The notes under the pieces were generated by a model. The model worked only from the letters and a program-made list of their open reading frames with translations, made no database searches and was not told the DNA's origin. The translations under genes and the position numbers were made by a program. Positions 22,942 through 35,172 of a DNA stretch of 64,000 bases are shown here, in pieces. Numbering within the stretch: position 1 is the stretch's first letter; each line of letters opens with the position of its first letter. This DNA is from Catonia carolina (taxonomy: Eukaryota; Arthropoda; Insecta; Hemiptera; Achilidae), in NCBI GenBank assembly GCA_035578175.1, contig JAQMRL010000001.1, forward strand, positions 376,965,220 through 377,029,219, written 5' to 3'.

Positions 22942-23429
22942 CACTATATTATTACAGGAAATAAATTCACCACTCATATTCCATTTAATTAACAATTACC
23001 TCGTTTTCAATGCTGCTAGGGGAAAACATCAGCATGAATATGTTGGATGCTTGTCATTGGTCTGCTTTTCAATTTTAGGGTCATCGAATGTTTGTTCCTG
23101 GCAGTCTAAGTATCGCAAACTAAAATTTACAAGCCTCATAAATCAATTGTTCTCGTTATACATTTTATGTCATGCGAAATGGTTCTGATTTTGATCATGT
23201 GGCATGTAGCCAATTTTACTGGAATAGTTTTACACCTTGCTATCCTTTCAACTACTGTATCGTAGCACAGCGCATAAATTATTTAGGAAGACATTAAATA
23301 TTCAGTAACGTTTCTGGTCGTTTTATTCCAGTATGTTTAAATTTTAAATATTCATACGATTAAATGTATTCATTGATAAAATGTTGTTACTTAAAGTACA
23401 CTTTTTCTTTCACACTTTTTGAATTATAA
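22942..23429. other. Unique spacer between the duplicated blocks
   Basis: 488 bp present once. No reading frame or LTR-internal feature (primer-binding site, polypurine tract) is recognisable. Confidence 0.5.
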
Positions 23430-23895
23430 AAAACTCAACTATTAAGCGTGTTTGCGGTAAAAGAAAGCCATTACGAGAGAATGACAGCCTTGTTTACTTT
23501 AATAAAAGGTTAGCTATCTCAAATTATTTAAACTACAGTATTTATTTAATTTTCTATGTTTTTCTGTTTCTGCTATAAAAGAAAAAACACTTTTTTAATG
23601 TAGCGACGATAAAATGTTTGATCATTCATTCTTCTGCTGGTTTGTTTCATAATGTTTTGTTTTCTAAAAAATAAATGTAAGATTCGTTCTCGTACTATAC
23701 TGAATTAATTCGTTTGAATTCATGACAATTTCTTTGATGCAGTGGTTTAAAGTAGGACTAGATTAGACTGAACTGAAAAATACAAGGTTGCAGGATTCGT
23801 TACCCGGATTTAATATAACCTCATCATACCTAAGCACAAGCTAAGGCTTATGTTGGTATCACCACCTACTAAAAAGAAATATATTACGAGGCAGG
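23430..23895. repeat. 466-bp duplicated block, second copy
   Basis: Second copy of the block at 22476. Its SINE tail and the 110 bp after it (to about 24003) recur a third time at about 24471-24640 plus 25187-25205, where a MITE splits the homology. The TTAA at 23981-23984 is the uninterrupted version of that MITE's target. Confidence 0.93.
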
Positions 23896-24109
23896 AGAAT
23901 TAATTTCAACTTTTGAAAATTATACTCCTGATCAGTAGAAATTTTTTTTTTGAAATAGAATGAAACGGCTAGGATGTTTATTAAATAATTTATTGAATAT
24001 CCTTATAGTCTCAACTCTTTCAAAAAAGATTGACAACTATGATGGTATCTGATGGTAAATCGATCTCTCTCTCGTAAACTACTGTCAAAAGAGTTTTATT
24101 CCAGTTTTA

Positions 24110-24300
24110 TCCTTCAACCATGACCACTTCGTCCAGGTCTGCGCCTACCCTCAACTTTGCCCTCAAGAATAAGACGTGTGAGCAGTTCGCTCATATCACG
24201 CCTATATGAACGACCAAGGTGGACAGTTTTCCTTCCTCTGATCATAGTCGTTAACTTATAATCCACACACCAACGTCTCAGCTACAGTAGCAAATGATCA
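24110..24300 (-). pseudogene. LINE remnant, RT C-terminal tail
   Basis: The minus strand reads through 'TTMIRGRKTVHLGRSYRRDM' and then 'LILEGKVEGRRRPGR'. That EGK(V/I)EGRRxxGR pattern is typical of the last domain of insect non-LTR reverse transcriptases. It is short and followed by a stop. No catalytic part remains. Confidence 0.6.
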
Positions 24301-24370
24301 AACAGTTTATTTGTCTTCATAAAAAAACAAAATTAAACTTATTTTAGTAGGTTTATAATATAACATCTAC

Positions 24371-24541
24371 ACTACGGCGAGAACGTAGTGTAGTGATCAG
24401 CGCGACTGGCTTCTATGCCGGGATCCCGGATACGATTCGCGGTCCCGTATGGCATTTTTTAATCTACTTAACCTCATCATACCTAAGCACAAGCCAAGGC
24501 TTACGTAGGTATCACCACCTACTAAAAAGAAATGTATTACG
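24371..24541 (+). repeat. tRNA-derived SINE (third copy of the tail family)
   Basis: The tRNA-like head 'gtagtgatcagcgcgactgg' and B box 'ggatacgattcgcggtccc' are followed by the tail 'cctcatcatacctaagcac…tacgaggcagg' shared with 22.9 and 23.9 kb. The head is better preserved here than in the two duplicated copies. Confidence 0.75.
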
Positions 24542-24640
24542 AGGCAGGAGAATTACTTTCAACTTTTGAAAATTATACTCCTGATCAGTAGAAAATTATT
24601 TTTATTTGAAATAGAATGAAACGGCTAGGATGTTTATTAA

Positions 24641-25182
24641 GGGGTGTTCATACCGCGTAACCCACCAATGTTAAATTAGCAAAATGTGAAACCCATTTTC
24701 TCAGTAACTATTAATATTTGAAAGCTATAACTTTGAGGGATTATTTATGAATACAAGAGGAGGCTACTGATCCTCAGACATTAAAATATAACAACTTTAA
24801 AAAAAGTTATTGATTCTTTTGACGAGACCAAATTATTTTTAATATTGTTTTATAAAATTTCACATGTATAATGCTGAAAGAGGATCCACAGTTCCACTAT
24901 AACCTGCTAAAGACACAGTAACAAATTCATTACTTTATGTTTAATGGTTTTTGAGAAAATGGGTCTTTTGTAAGAAAAAAGATGTTTACTAATTAAAATA
25001 AATAATATTCAGATATAATAAACACAGAAATAGCACCAGAAAAAAACTGCCGTTTCTCTTTTCAACCATTATACAAAAATGCATTACATGTTATACCAAA
25101 TTAAACAGAAAATTATATATATTAATATTCAATAGAATTCAAAAAATTGATTATGGAATCAAATTTTTGGAATGAACTCCCC
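24641..25182. mobile_element. piggyBac-type MITE, 542 bp, with TTAA duplication
   Basis: Flanked by TTAA (24637-24640 and 25183-25186). The termini GGGGTGTTCATACC and (inverse) GGGGAGTTCATTCC match at 12 of 14 positions. Removing the element and one TTAA gives sequence collinear with the paralogous segment at about 23970-24003. TTAA duplication is the hallmark of piggyBac transposition. There is no ORF, so mobilisation needed a transposase from elsewhere; the decayed piggyBac gene near 48 kb need not be the source. Confidence 0.88.
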
Positions 25183-25205
25183 TTAAATAATTTATTGAAT
25201 ATCCT

Positions 25206-25904
25206 TTCCAATATTGTACATACGCGTGAATTATGTCTAAGAAAATTAATGAACAACTTCAGTCAAAATGCAGTAAAAATATTTTGTTTTTGATGCAAAT
25301 TATTGGTGAAGAGTGTGAAATTTATAACTTCATTTTGAAATTTTTTTAGTTGAAAAGATGAACGAAACTCGTGTGGTTCCAATGGAGATGGCAAAAAAAT
25401 TATCACAACAAAACGTCTTAATACTCATCAGAGTCGGTAGTTTTTCTAATACATATTAGTCTACCTAACTTCCCTTTTTCCATTGATAACAAAATAAACA
25501 TTTGACTTAAAATTCAGCTATCAGGTGGAATTATCAAGACTCTTTACTAACGATGTATAAAATTTAAATGTTATTAGTATTTTAACGATTTTAGTTTAAA
25601 TATTTGTTCCAAATCTTATTGAGGTACTTGTAAAACTGTAATGGCAGGAAAACCACGCTTTTAATGTAACTGATATTGCTCAGTTTGATTAGTACCAATA
25701 TTCGGATGAAACAGGATAGTTTTCGTTGATTATATATTTTTCTTTTATAGCGCAATTAATATCCGATTAATGCCTACTGTACTGATTACTTAGTTTTCAA
25801 GAGTACACGTATAGAAAATGTTAATTTCTTCCACTTTTGATTGAATTTATTCGTGTTTCATGGGATGTATAATGTACATTTATTATTGACTCAACGAACT
25901 GAAC
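25206..25904. other. AT-rich stretch, no gene recognised
   Basis: Nothing recognised between the duplicated flank and the LINE remnant. Confidence 0.45.
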
Positions 25905-26520
25905 GAACTCTTTTTGACACCGAAGACAGGCTCCAATATGCCATTTATAAGTTTCACAACATTAACGCAGAGTTTGGCATGAGAATATCAGCGCAAAAAT
26001 AAAAGTTTATGGCATTCAAGGGGAGTTGGCTGGTTCGCTCAAAAATTGTACTTGGCAACCAAACTATAGAACAAGTTTGAGATTTTAAAAATATATAGGA
26101 TGCATGATTTCCTAAGACAAAGATGATGACGTGAGTGAAAAAACTAGCAAAATTCAGCTCTGTCTGCGGTTCTATTTGCAAGACAATAGGAAAGAAAACC
26201 AGGCAGGACACCCAAATGAAATTTGATAAAGACTGTACCACTGATAACATGTGGCAGTGAAACATGGGTGTCATTACAGAGGAATAAATCTCGTATCCAC
26301 GTTACTGAAATGAGATTTTTGCGGGGAGTCAAAGGTTGTATCCGGTTAGATTGAGTACGTAACGAAGCTATCCGCGCCGAGTTTAATGTTCAGTCACTAT
26401 TGAAAACGTTAAGAATATATAAGAGAAACTGGTCCTACCATTTACTTTGCTTGCCAGCTCGCAGACATCCCCTGTGAGCATGGTAATATAAAACTAGAGG
26501 GAAGCGAGGCTTGGGAAACA
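25905..26520 (+). pseudogene. LINE remnant, RT thumb to C-terminus, frameshifted
   Basis: Plus-strand pieces in successive frames read as 'LQYAIYKFHNI' with 'EFGMRISAQK', 'VRSKIVLGNQTIEQV', 'KFSSVCGSI' with 'GKKTRQDTQMKF', and 'RIHVTEMRFLRGVKGCIRL' with 'RNEAIRAEF'. This order is that of the region downstream of the RT catalytic core in an insect LINE type. ORFs called on the opposite strand here (25954-26332) are shadows. Several stops and frame breaks show it is dead. Confidence 0.8.
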
Positions 26521-27109
26521 AATTACTGGAGAAAAGTAATATTCACGACAATTCACACCAATATCAAAAAACACCAATCTGTTCCTGCTTGATATATAAA
26601 ATTTTAACAATTTATGACATGAATATTTTAAAACGTCATTGGTAATAAACATTAATTTCATTTTAAGGAACTTTGAAAGATAGTCCGACAGTATACTCTA
26701 ACATGATGTGAACTACGTGATATAAATTTTTCCAACTAATATCAATTGAAGTTTACACGGAAGCTTGTTCCGTTGAATGAGAAGAAAATAATCTTCAACA
26801 TGAGGTACCACAAGGAATTTAAACATAAGAAAATGTATTCATCCAGTTCAATTCAGTTTTTATCCCGGGCACGTGCAATCGTATTTAGCTGAAGTAGTAT
26901 CAACTTGCAGTATTTCTTCTTCAATTATTCGTAGTTACCAAATCCAGTATTATTAATCATGCATAGAAGTTTAATGGCAATTCATTATTTGTATAAAAAA
27001 AGCTTCTTTACACTTGTATCTAATATAAGATTTAAGAGTACAAAAGACCAGCGTTTTTACCTCATTTTTAGTTTCTCGATTTGAATCAAATTTATTTCAA
27101 GTTTCTTAT

Positions 27110-27330
27110 ATTGCCATTGCTGCCAAAACATCTCAACAAATTTCTTGTTGTGAATGTAGAGTTTGACTATCATCATGCATTCTTAGAAGGTGTTCCCAGT
27201 ACAGCATTACGTTTTGTTTTCTTATCTCCAACAAAGAGTTTATATTTAGGTCTTGCTGAGCAACTTCATTTATATTTTATCAGATTTTCTTTCAGCCATT
27301 CTGAGCACGTAAAAAATTCATCTCAGATTC
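27110..27330 (-). pseudogene. LINE remnant, RT C-terminal fragment
   Basis: The minus strand shows 'NEVAQQDLNINSLLEIRKQN' followed by 'YWEHLLRMHDD'. This matches the pattern 'RNE.IR.ELxI..I...I...R..W..HL.RM.D' of the C-terminal region of the 25.9-kb type. The 98-codon plus-strand ORF over it is a shadow. Confidence 0.55.
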
Positions 27331-27589
27331 TTTGTTATTTCGTTTTCCTCTCTTTTAATCTTATCATTTTTTGCTAACAGACATTATGTACAATACGTAT
27401 GGTTTCCTTATAAGAATCTATGAATTTAAAAACATCTTAATTTATTCCATTTCAATAGTGAAAGACTCTTGTACTGATAATATTTTAGTTATTCTGATTG
27501 TATGTCTGTGGAATAGTTTCAAAAACATAAGATTTACGGATGTAACAACACATTGCATTACCTTTCTCACAGTTTGTCAAAAAAAATAA

Positions 27590-28992
27590 TAAATCGTAAT
27601 ATTTCTTTATCGTATCAAAGGATTTTTTTGATTTCATCCATAAATATTTAATTACTTAATTTTTAAGAGGGGACGTACAAAGCAGTTAAAAAATATCGGT
27701 TTTCGAATTTTAATTTTATGAAATAATTTAAATTTTCATCTTTCCAATGCCACCGAAGAAACTACTTCTGTAATAATCAGAAATTATTTTATTAATTTTT
27801 TTATTAGGTACATGATGTTTTGCCAAAATTTCATTTTATCGTTGTGCACAATGGTTCTGTACTTGTTTTATAACTTTACATGCATTTAAATATAATTTAA
27901 AAATTATCTTTTTTAATACTATAACATTAGTAATATCTTTTTGTAGGTTAGCAAACGTGAGTTGACAATGAATAAACTTGTTGACAAGTAATAGTAAACT
28001 AATAACAGTCATTTGGGCTAATTTTTGTTTATTTCGTGATTGTCCAGGTTTGTATCAACCGAATGGTGAGTTTTAAGCTCGTTCGGCTTTGTTTTCCCGA
28101 AAATTTATTTTTTATATCAAATGTTGTTTTTTTTAAAGAACCATCTTAAATACCAACTTATAATTTTAACAGTTGCCATAACTAGGAAAAGGTACATACA
28201 CCTACCTACTTTTATGTAAAAATATTGTTTGTATTAAAATTATTGTTCAAAGATTTTTAAAAATAATATCAATTTTTTAAATCACAAAGAAATTATTATT
28301 TTTATACCTCATAAAACCGGATCTCCATGAAAGTAACTCAGTATAGCTACAACACTCACGACTATATCATGCAATTTTTTTTTTAAATGTTTGGTTAATT
28401 ATTAGTTTTTGAGAAAAGGAAAATTTAAAAAATTTCTGATTCATTTTCAAACTAGTTTTGGATATTTATTTATTTATATCTGTTATATAGTAAAATAAGA
28501 CTAAGCTATAACGTTGATTGGTTGAATTCAACAATAAAAATAATTTAAAAAATACAATAATTCCCATAATTACCTCACAACTTTCTACTTACTATTCTAC
28601 AAGTAAAATTATTACCACAAAATATAAAGTCCATTATAAGTTTTTTGTTATTTATAAAACGATAATAGTTTCTATACATAAATGTTACGTTGTAACTGGG
28701 TTGATCGTAATAATACAGTAGATAAAAAAGTATGGATAAGAACCCTAGTTTTACAAACTCCATGAAAACTTGTGCCAAAAGCAATTATATTATATACTAG
28801 AATAATCATCTTACTTAAGTAACACGACTAGATATTTTTATTTTAATTAAAAATTCGGTCAACTCTTTAGGTTGATAGCCAATACATACAACTTGGTGCT
28901 AATATTTTTAAAATCTGTGTTTATCATACAAGATTATTTTTTGGTAATAATTAGTTTCAATAATAATTTTAAAAAAACCATACGCGTAAAAG
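27590..28992. other. AT-rich stretch, no gene recognised
   Basis: Nothing recognised. Short ORFs here are what very AT-rich DNA gives by chance. Confidence 0.45.
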
Positions 28993-29384
28993 TTGTTGTT
29001 TAGGTCATCAGCCAAAAGCCTGGTTTGAACTGAAGAGGTTTTACTAAGTAAATCGAGGAGAGAGGTGTTTTACTATTGCCTTCCTCACTGAATAGAAAAG
29101 TACGCTTATCAGCATGCCGGCCCCTCTGAAAAGCACATATTTTCCACTCAGCAAATGACACCTTCATTTGATTCACCACAGGGTCTGGCTGCATAATGAA
29201 ATTCATTACTTTCAGAGGAGATAACTCTGATTAGTGTCTTTTTCACCTCTACCTCTTCTCTTTGTAAAAGATTCAGTGATTTAGTTGGCTGACCATATGA
29301 TAAGAAACAGAACTTTTTATTTTAGCCAGCAACGAACTGATTGAGTGTAAATAATTTGACCCTGTACCTGTCTGTTACGGGCAT
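28993..29384 (-). repeat. R2 SINE-like repeat, copy d
   Basis: Full-length R2 on the minus strand; tail GATGACCTAAACAACAA reversed at the left, head 'cccgtaacagacaggtac' reversed at the right. Confidence 0.87.
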
Positions 29385-31184
29385 AACTTGTACATATTAA
29401 ACAATAAATGTGCTTAAAAATAAGGTGGATTTGTTGTGTAATTTCTGCTTAATTTTCATTTTAGCTTTTCTGACTATTCCAGTACACAAGTCTATTGTAG
29501 CCAATTTTTGCAACAATTTTCCTACATGGAGAAACTTTAATTTGGTTAGATGGAAATGTCTACAAATTTTGTTTTCATGACAGAGTACTGATGGAAGAGA
29601 CAGTATAAAAAGGTTTTTAATATCTTTTTAAAATAATTATTAGGAATATAGGATTTTAACTGTATACAAAAAAATTTAAAGTACTTTGACTTTAATTTTT
29701 ACTAACATAATCTTATCCCTTTTAATATACCCCTCATGAGTAAATGGAATAGTCTGACCACCAAAAAGGTCTAAACTTTTGTCGTACTATTAAATTTTAT
29801 TAAAAAAATTTACACATAAAAATTCCTTTACGTTCATTAATCAAACATGTATATCACAAAGTCCGTACATGACTTTATTACTTCGTTGTTTACCTTAATT
29901 TACATGTCGCAAAAGGTCACTGAACTGATTCGCATTCTCGTCATACTCGTAGCGTTAATTTCTATTTATTCATCCTATTCACACAAGTTTCAAATTCATT
30001 TATTGTACAGTTGTGGATAAGTTGTGTGTAATCAGCATAAACAAATTTAAAAAATAATTATTTTTTGACCGTAATTCCTTATTTTTAAACTATAAAACAT
30101 AATACAACTACCCAAAAGCTTAACAAAATGTTTTGAAAAAACCAAAAGGAATGAAAATAAATGTTGAAATTTTTTTAAAACCTATATACCAGTGGATAAT
30201 TTAGATATTGAATACCTTTAAAAAAAAATTAATGAAGTGAGAGTAGAAATGCAAGAAAAAAATTGTACAGTAGACCTAATATGTATAATACGAATTAAGT
30301 TGGTAATTTTTAATCCAAAGAATACGGTACGATTAAAAAAATGTATTGTAAGTGTGAAAGAAACTTACCAATAAATTTATGAATTAAAGATTCACAACTA
30401 AAAAAAAATAAAAAATAATTGAAAATAAAATTGCAGAAGAATTTAACAACGTTACACACTACAAAGAAACAATTTTATTATAATTATAATCAATAACCTA
30501 AATATTAATAAAACAATTGACATGAAAAATTTCATCGAGGTAAATTCAAAAACTTAAATAGATTTTGAAGAAATAAGTAATACGTGACATAAAAACAAAC
30601 TGCCTGACCCCCAGCAACTTAACCCGCCCAATAATTCGAATATATCCTCAACAACAAATTTCACAAAATTAATATTAGAATTGTAGTCTTATTTCGCGAT
30701 GTTTGTATCACTGTGTTATAACAAAATAAGATTTACTTCTAAAAAAAAATTTTCTTTAACCATATCCCTTCAAACCCTTCAAATCAGACTAAACTTTGCC
30801 ACCAGAATAGTAGAACCGTCATCTAAATTTTAATTCAAATATTTTGTTATTTGCTTCACAATATCTCGTTACAGCTTTTTTTGTTATCGGATATGTTCCA
30901 GAATTCCGAACGTGTCTTCTCTTACAACCACGTAAAAAATGTTTAATACGTTCGGTAGAACTCTGTATTTAAGGACAAACATAATCTATAAAAAATTAAT
31001 TATACCAAATTTCGCGTTTAAAACAAAATGATAGTAAAATTTCCCTAGAATAAAATATCTCAATGGACAATTCAAAAATTGAATACAAAAATAACTTAAA
31101 ATTAATGAAACAAATAAAACGGAACAAACGAAAAAAAATTATAAAAAATAAATAGTCCATATAATTTTTTTCTCATATTGGGTC
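29385..31184. other. AT-rich stretch, no gene recognised
   Basis: 1.8 kb of A/T-rich DNA without a recognisable repeat or reading frame. Confidence 0.45.
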
Positions 31185-31495
31185 AACTTTAGACCACCTA
31201 AGATGACTTTAGATGTTTCTAGAAGCTCTCTTAGTAGCCCACATTCTCCCCATTTGCTCAATGTAGGTTTTTCTCCTTTCTTCTGTCCACCAATTCTGCT
31301 TTTACTCTTTATGAAAGCCCTTAAGTTCTATTAGTTGTTTATTTGGTTCAGTTCAGTTTTCTCAGGTTATTCCGGTTTTCTCAACATCCTTTGACTTCTT
31401 TAAACCATTTAACCGACACCTTAGGTATAATGTTTAATGTCTTAAAAGTGTGTTTTGTGAACCAGTTGTTCTCCATTCTATACAGGTGTCCGTGA
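31185..31495 (-). pseudogene. LINE remnant, extreme C-terminus
   Basis: Minus-strand frames read 'LYRMENNWFTKHTFKTLN' and 'VKWFKEVKGC', then 'WWTEERRKTYIEQMGRMWAT'. The succession 'RM..NR.TK.I', 'W..EV..D' and 'WTEERRKAHSERMKRYWA' is the C-terminal end of one LINE RT type that I know from other insect genomes. Stops and frame changes show decay. Confidence 0.6.
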
Positions 31496-32560
31496 AATAA
31501 ATATGTACTACAAAAATTTAACGGTTTTTTATCAGTTGCTTTTACAATTTTAAAAATATATTCTTATGTATTAAACATATAATCAAATAAATTTATAAAT
31601 TTGAAAGAAGTAAAAACTAAGGAGTTTTACCTTTAGTAAGTTTTGAACTTTTGAAAGACATTGCCTGCGTTATCAACTCTTCTTTTCTTTCATAATCTAA
31701 TACTTAATATATTTTTCTGTACAGCGTAAGTTTTCACAATCTAAAATATTTTCATCGTAAGTCAATATTTAACAACTGTAATGTACTCTTAATGCATGTT
31801 ATTTTCATGAAAATCAATTTGAAAATAATACCCTTAACTTTATTTTATAGAATATTTATAGAAAACAGTATAATTTTAAATAAAATTAGAATATTAAGCA
31901 GAAGTTTATTGCATGTTTTACTGTATTATTCTGCTAAAAATTATATACTAAAGATTTAATTTGAACGTTAAATTTTACTTGCCTCATTTCATGATATAAA
32001 TTTATGATGGAAGGTATTTTTTTACATTTCCCTTGTGCTATCTTTAGTGCAGGGAAAACTTTTTTCTCTTTATACTAAAGATCGTCATCATAAAGACATC
32101 TGTTTTGCTCTTTTATGTTTACACAAACCTCTCAGCTTAAGGGCACTTTCTTCTGTACGGATAAAGGCTGTACACAATAATAAATTCTGTTTTTTTTTTG
32201 TGTTTTTAATTGTATTTAAAAAGTTTATTTAATATTATAAGTACATTACTAATTAATAATGTTTAGGAAAAATTCCTCTGTTTTGATTTAAAAACTTCAA
32301 AACAGAATATAAACATTTGTGTGTATGAATTATTTATAAAATCACTATAAAATAAAATTGTTTGAATATTATCTTAATTGAAAATTATTTTAATTTATAA
32401 AATTGAATACTCTCAAAAATGACTAAAACTTAACGACAGACACAAAAACCTCTGTAACTCATTTTTTCTTGAGCTTATTTTCTATCAAGACAATGACTAT
32501 GCACAGGTCAATCCTACATCCATTTTGACATACGTACTTCAGGTATTTGGCACAAAGTAA
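31496..32560. other. AT-rich stretch, no gene recognised
   Basis: Nothing recognised. Confidence 0.45.
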
Positions 32561-32623
32561 TGAAAAAATTAAGAACTTTCAATAAAAATTTCTGAGAATA
32601 CCAACGGAAGCACCATTCACTTG

Positions 32624-32680
32624 TCTTCTTCTTCTTCTTCTTCTTCTTCTTCTTCTTCTTCTTCTTCTTCTTCTTCTTCC
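32624..32680. repeat. (CTT)n microsatellite
   Basis: About 19 uninterrupted CTT/TTC units. A poly-K ORF on the other strand is an artefact of this repeat. Confidence 0.97.
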
Positions 32681-32724
32681 AACTAAGGATTAGGTCGCAG
32701 TCTATTCCAAATTCACACACTATA

Positions 32725-32985
32725 TCATCAATCTTTATCTTTTCCTAGGTTTACTGACATCCTTTTTTCCTTCTGGAACATACCAGTGCGCCGGCTTAGA
32801 ATCCTGTGATTTGACATCCTTACCACGTGCTGTCTCCAACTTTGGCCATAATCCTTTACCGTTCAGGTTGTAAATACCCTATTCTGACCTTTGTTCCTTA
32901 TTCCTTATTCTTTTCAAGCGTATACACTCCTTAGTCTTTCGCAGAAATCTCATCTCTACCGTCTGGATTCTCCGCTCTTGGGTTT
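32725..32985 (-). pseudogene. LINE remnant, RT C-terminal fragment
   Basis: The minus strand shows 'FLRKTKECIRLKRIRNKEQR', then in a shifted frame 'SWRQHVVRMSNHRI', then 'PEGKKDVSKPRKR'. This equals the motif order 'MRFLR..KG..RLDRIRN', 'W..HV.RM' and 'RDVGRPRKRW' seen in the other LINE remnants. Confidence 0.7.
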
Positions 32986-33139
32986 TTGTTGTTGTTCATT
33001 CCTCACTTCGTACAGAATGACTTTAGCTGGCACAAATTTATAGAACTTAAGTTTTGTGACCTTTGCTTGTTCAAAAATATTGAGAACTTTCAATCAAAAT
33101 TCCTGAGAGTCCCAAAAAAGTACCATTCTGCTTGTCAAA

Positions 33140-33886
33140 CTAAATATCACATCCATAGTAGTAGAAGATACCTTATACTTAAGAAGCTTCAAAACCACTC
33201 ACTGTCTTAAAAATTTTCAAGTTTCATTGAAAACGAACTATTATTTAAATTCTTTTAAATTGAAATTTTTGCGATTCAATGGAACCCGCTTCCCACGTTT
33301 TTTACATAAAAGGAATCACAACCATAACCGGTGCTAGTGTAAAGAAATAATAAGAGATTAAAGACAAAAAAATACTAATTTATTCTTAAAAGAATTAGAT
33401 TACCAACACATAACTTTGTTCCTACACACAAAATTTTAGGGTACTTGCCTGAGAAGTGATTTTTCTCTTTCTGTTATTAGAATGTTTATATTTCCCTTAC
33501 ATTATAACAGGTAATGATAAATATTAAAGAAGTAATTTTAACAAACTCTGTAAAAATAAAATTAAAAAAAATAAAAAAGGTTCGAAAAAATTTCAATAAT
33601 CACTGATACTTCGAACTTCTTTTTTGTGATGTCAAATGTTAGAAATTTTTACCTCCCATTTTAGATGATTTACTTACACCTTACTAACTACAATACACTT
33701 GCTGTACAAATATTAATATTAACTTAAACCGCCTTTAAAAATAAGTATTTTTTTTTATAAATTTGTATAAAACTTATTCTTTATTTAGTTTATTTAAAGT
33801 GGTATCAACTGCTTGGTTATTAGCGAATAACGTGGGCCGTGGCACATTAACAGTAGGTTATACGTAATAATGTTTCAGACTTAAGG
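33140..33886. other. AT-rich stretch, no gene recognised
   Basis: Nothing recognised beyond the end of a 60-bp direct repeat with 32568-32628. Confidence 0.4.
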
Positions 33887-33955
33887 AATGGCTCCTTGAA
33901 CCTTTCACTTGAAGCCCAGCACGCTAACTTCTGTGCCACAGGGGCGACCAAAATT
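33887..33955 (-). repeat. tRNA-like SINE head fragment
   Basis: The minus strand reads 'tggtcgcccctgtggcacag' followed by 'gttagcgtgctgggcttca' and 'aggttcaagg'. A-box and B-box-like segments are correctly spaced. No matching tail is recognised and the stems do not pair well, so I do not call a tRNA gene. Confidence 0.5.
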
Positions 33956-34205
33956 ATTTTGAAATTGAAACAATGATATCTTTGAAATGTTTTAACTCAG
34001 TTTTAGTACTGCAAAGTACTTCTAGTTTACTTAACTTTTGATTTTTATTTGGTTTTGATGTAAATATTAGCTTTTCCCACTTACAAGTTGTTTACATCTC
34101 AAGAATCAAGAATAATTCTTAAAAGTCGTGATATTTAATTTACTAATGAAATTTTACTATCTTATTTATTCTTTATATATTTTTTCAGGCATTATTTCTT
34201 GTAAT

Positions 34206-34347
34206 TTTTTTTACTTCCTCTTACCTATTCAAATATATAGGAAGAAAAGTATTGTTTCTATGTCGATTTTTTGAAATCGAGTTTTCACCGGATCTACACG
34301 TTTTCAGACCCCCTGAACCCAAAAAAACATGTTTTTAGTGATTGGTC

Positions 34348-34385
<38 letters not shown>

Positions 34386-35136
34386 TGTGTCTATCTGTGT
34401 GTGAACAGAATATCTCAAGTACGGAACATCACACAAAGTTGAAACTTAAAGCTTAAGTTAGACACCACTAGAGGACCCGACACGAACATTTTCATCAAAA
34501 TCGGTCAACCGGACGTAATAGTTTATTCGTGTAATTTTTCACTTTTTTGCAATTTTCTCAAAAACGGCTCCTTCGATTTTTTAAAAAAATCGCCTCATTT
34601 ACTACATCTTTTTATCTTCTACATGATAGGGTAGGCGCCATGCCTGCTGAAATTCTTGGGAAGTTGTTTTCTCGTAAAAAAATCGTTTTTTTAAGATTGT
34701 GATTTTAATATGCATTTTAGCGCAAAAATGTATATAATAAAAGTTGTAGAGAATTTTTAGAGGTAATTAACGATTTTCTGTTTTTTCTCACGAAAACGTG
34801 TAAAAATCGATTTCTTTTAAGATTTCAGCCTTAGCATAGATTTTACGACAAAAGTGTATTTAATCAAATTTATAGGAAATTAAAAGATCTACAACTTTTA
34901 TTAATAGCATTTTTCTCTACAGAGCCTAGTTTAGCGTAAAAGAGAGATTTTCCGTATTTTTAAGCCAAAGTGAGGTTGATTTTCATTTTGCGTCTTACAC
35001 TCATAATTAAAATTAGGTTATGTTTATTGAGGTTAGTTTTTTATTTATTTCTAATGTTTTATTATTAATGTTAGGTTATATTGTTAAAATTATTTGCACT
35101 GGCGAGAGAAAGTTGTGTTAGTGTTTCACACCAGAT
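34206..35136 (-). repeat. R1 interspersed repeat, copy D
   Basis: Near full length on the minus strand: 3' end 'tttacttcctcttacc' at the left, 5' end '…tgtttcacaccagat' at the right. The microsatellite appears as GT (about 34347-34390). It shares the 'aaaaatcg' and 'ctacaactttta' hairpin segments with the other copies. Confidence 0.88.
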
Positions 35137-35172
35137 TTCAATTCTTATAATATATTGGTCTTATTTAGTGAA

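Noticed and set aside
22476..23895. 466-bp direct repeats as LTRs of a small retrotransposon
   Set aside because: The repeats do not begin TG or end CA, no primer-binding site or polypurine tract is visible, and no TSD flanks the pair.
25954..26332. Minus-strand ORFs of 106 and 62 codons
   Set aside because: They are shadows of the plus-strand LINE remnant, whose RT motifs are recognisable.
27081..27377. 98-codon plus-strand ORF
   Set aside because: The opposite strand has LINE C-terminal motifs, so this is an antisense artefact.
32514..32720. Poly-lysine protein
   Set aside because: It is a translation of the (CTT)n microsatellite.
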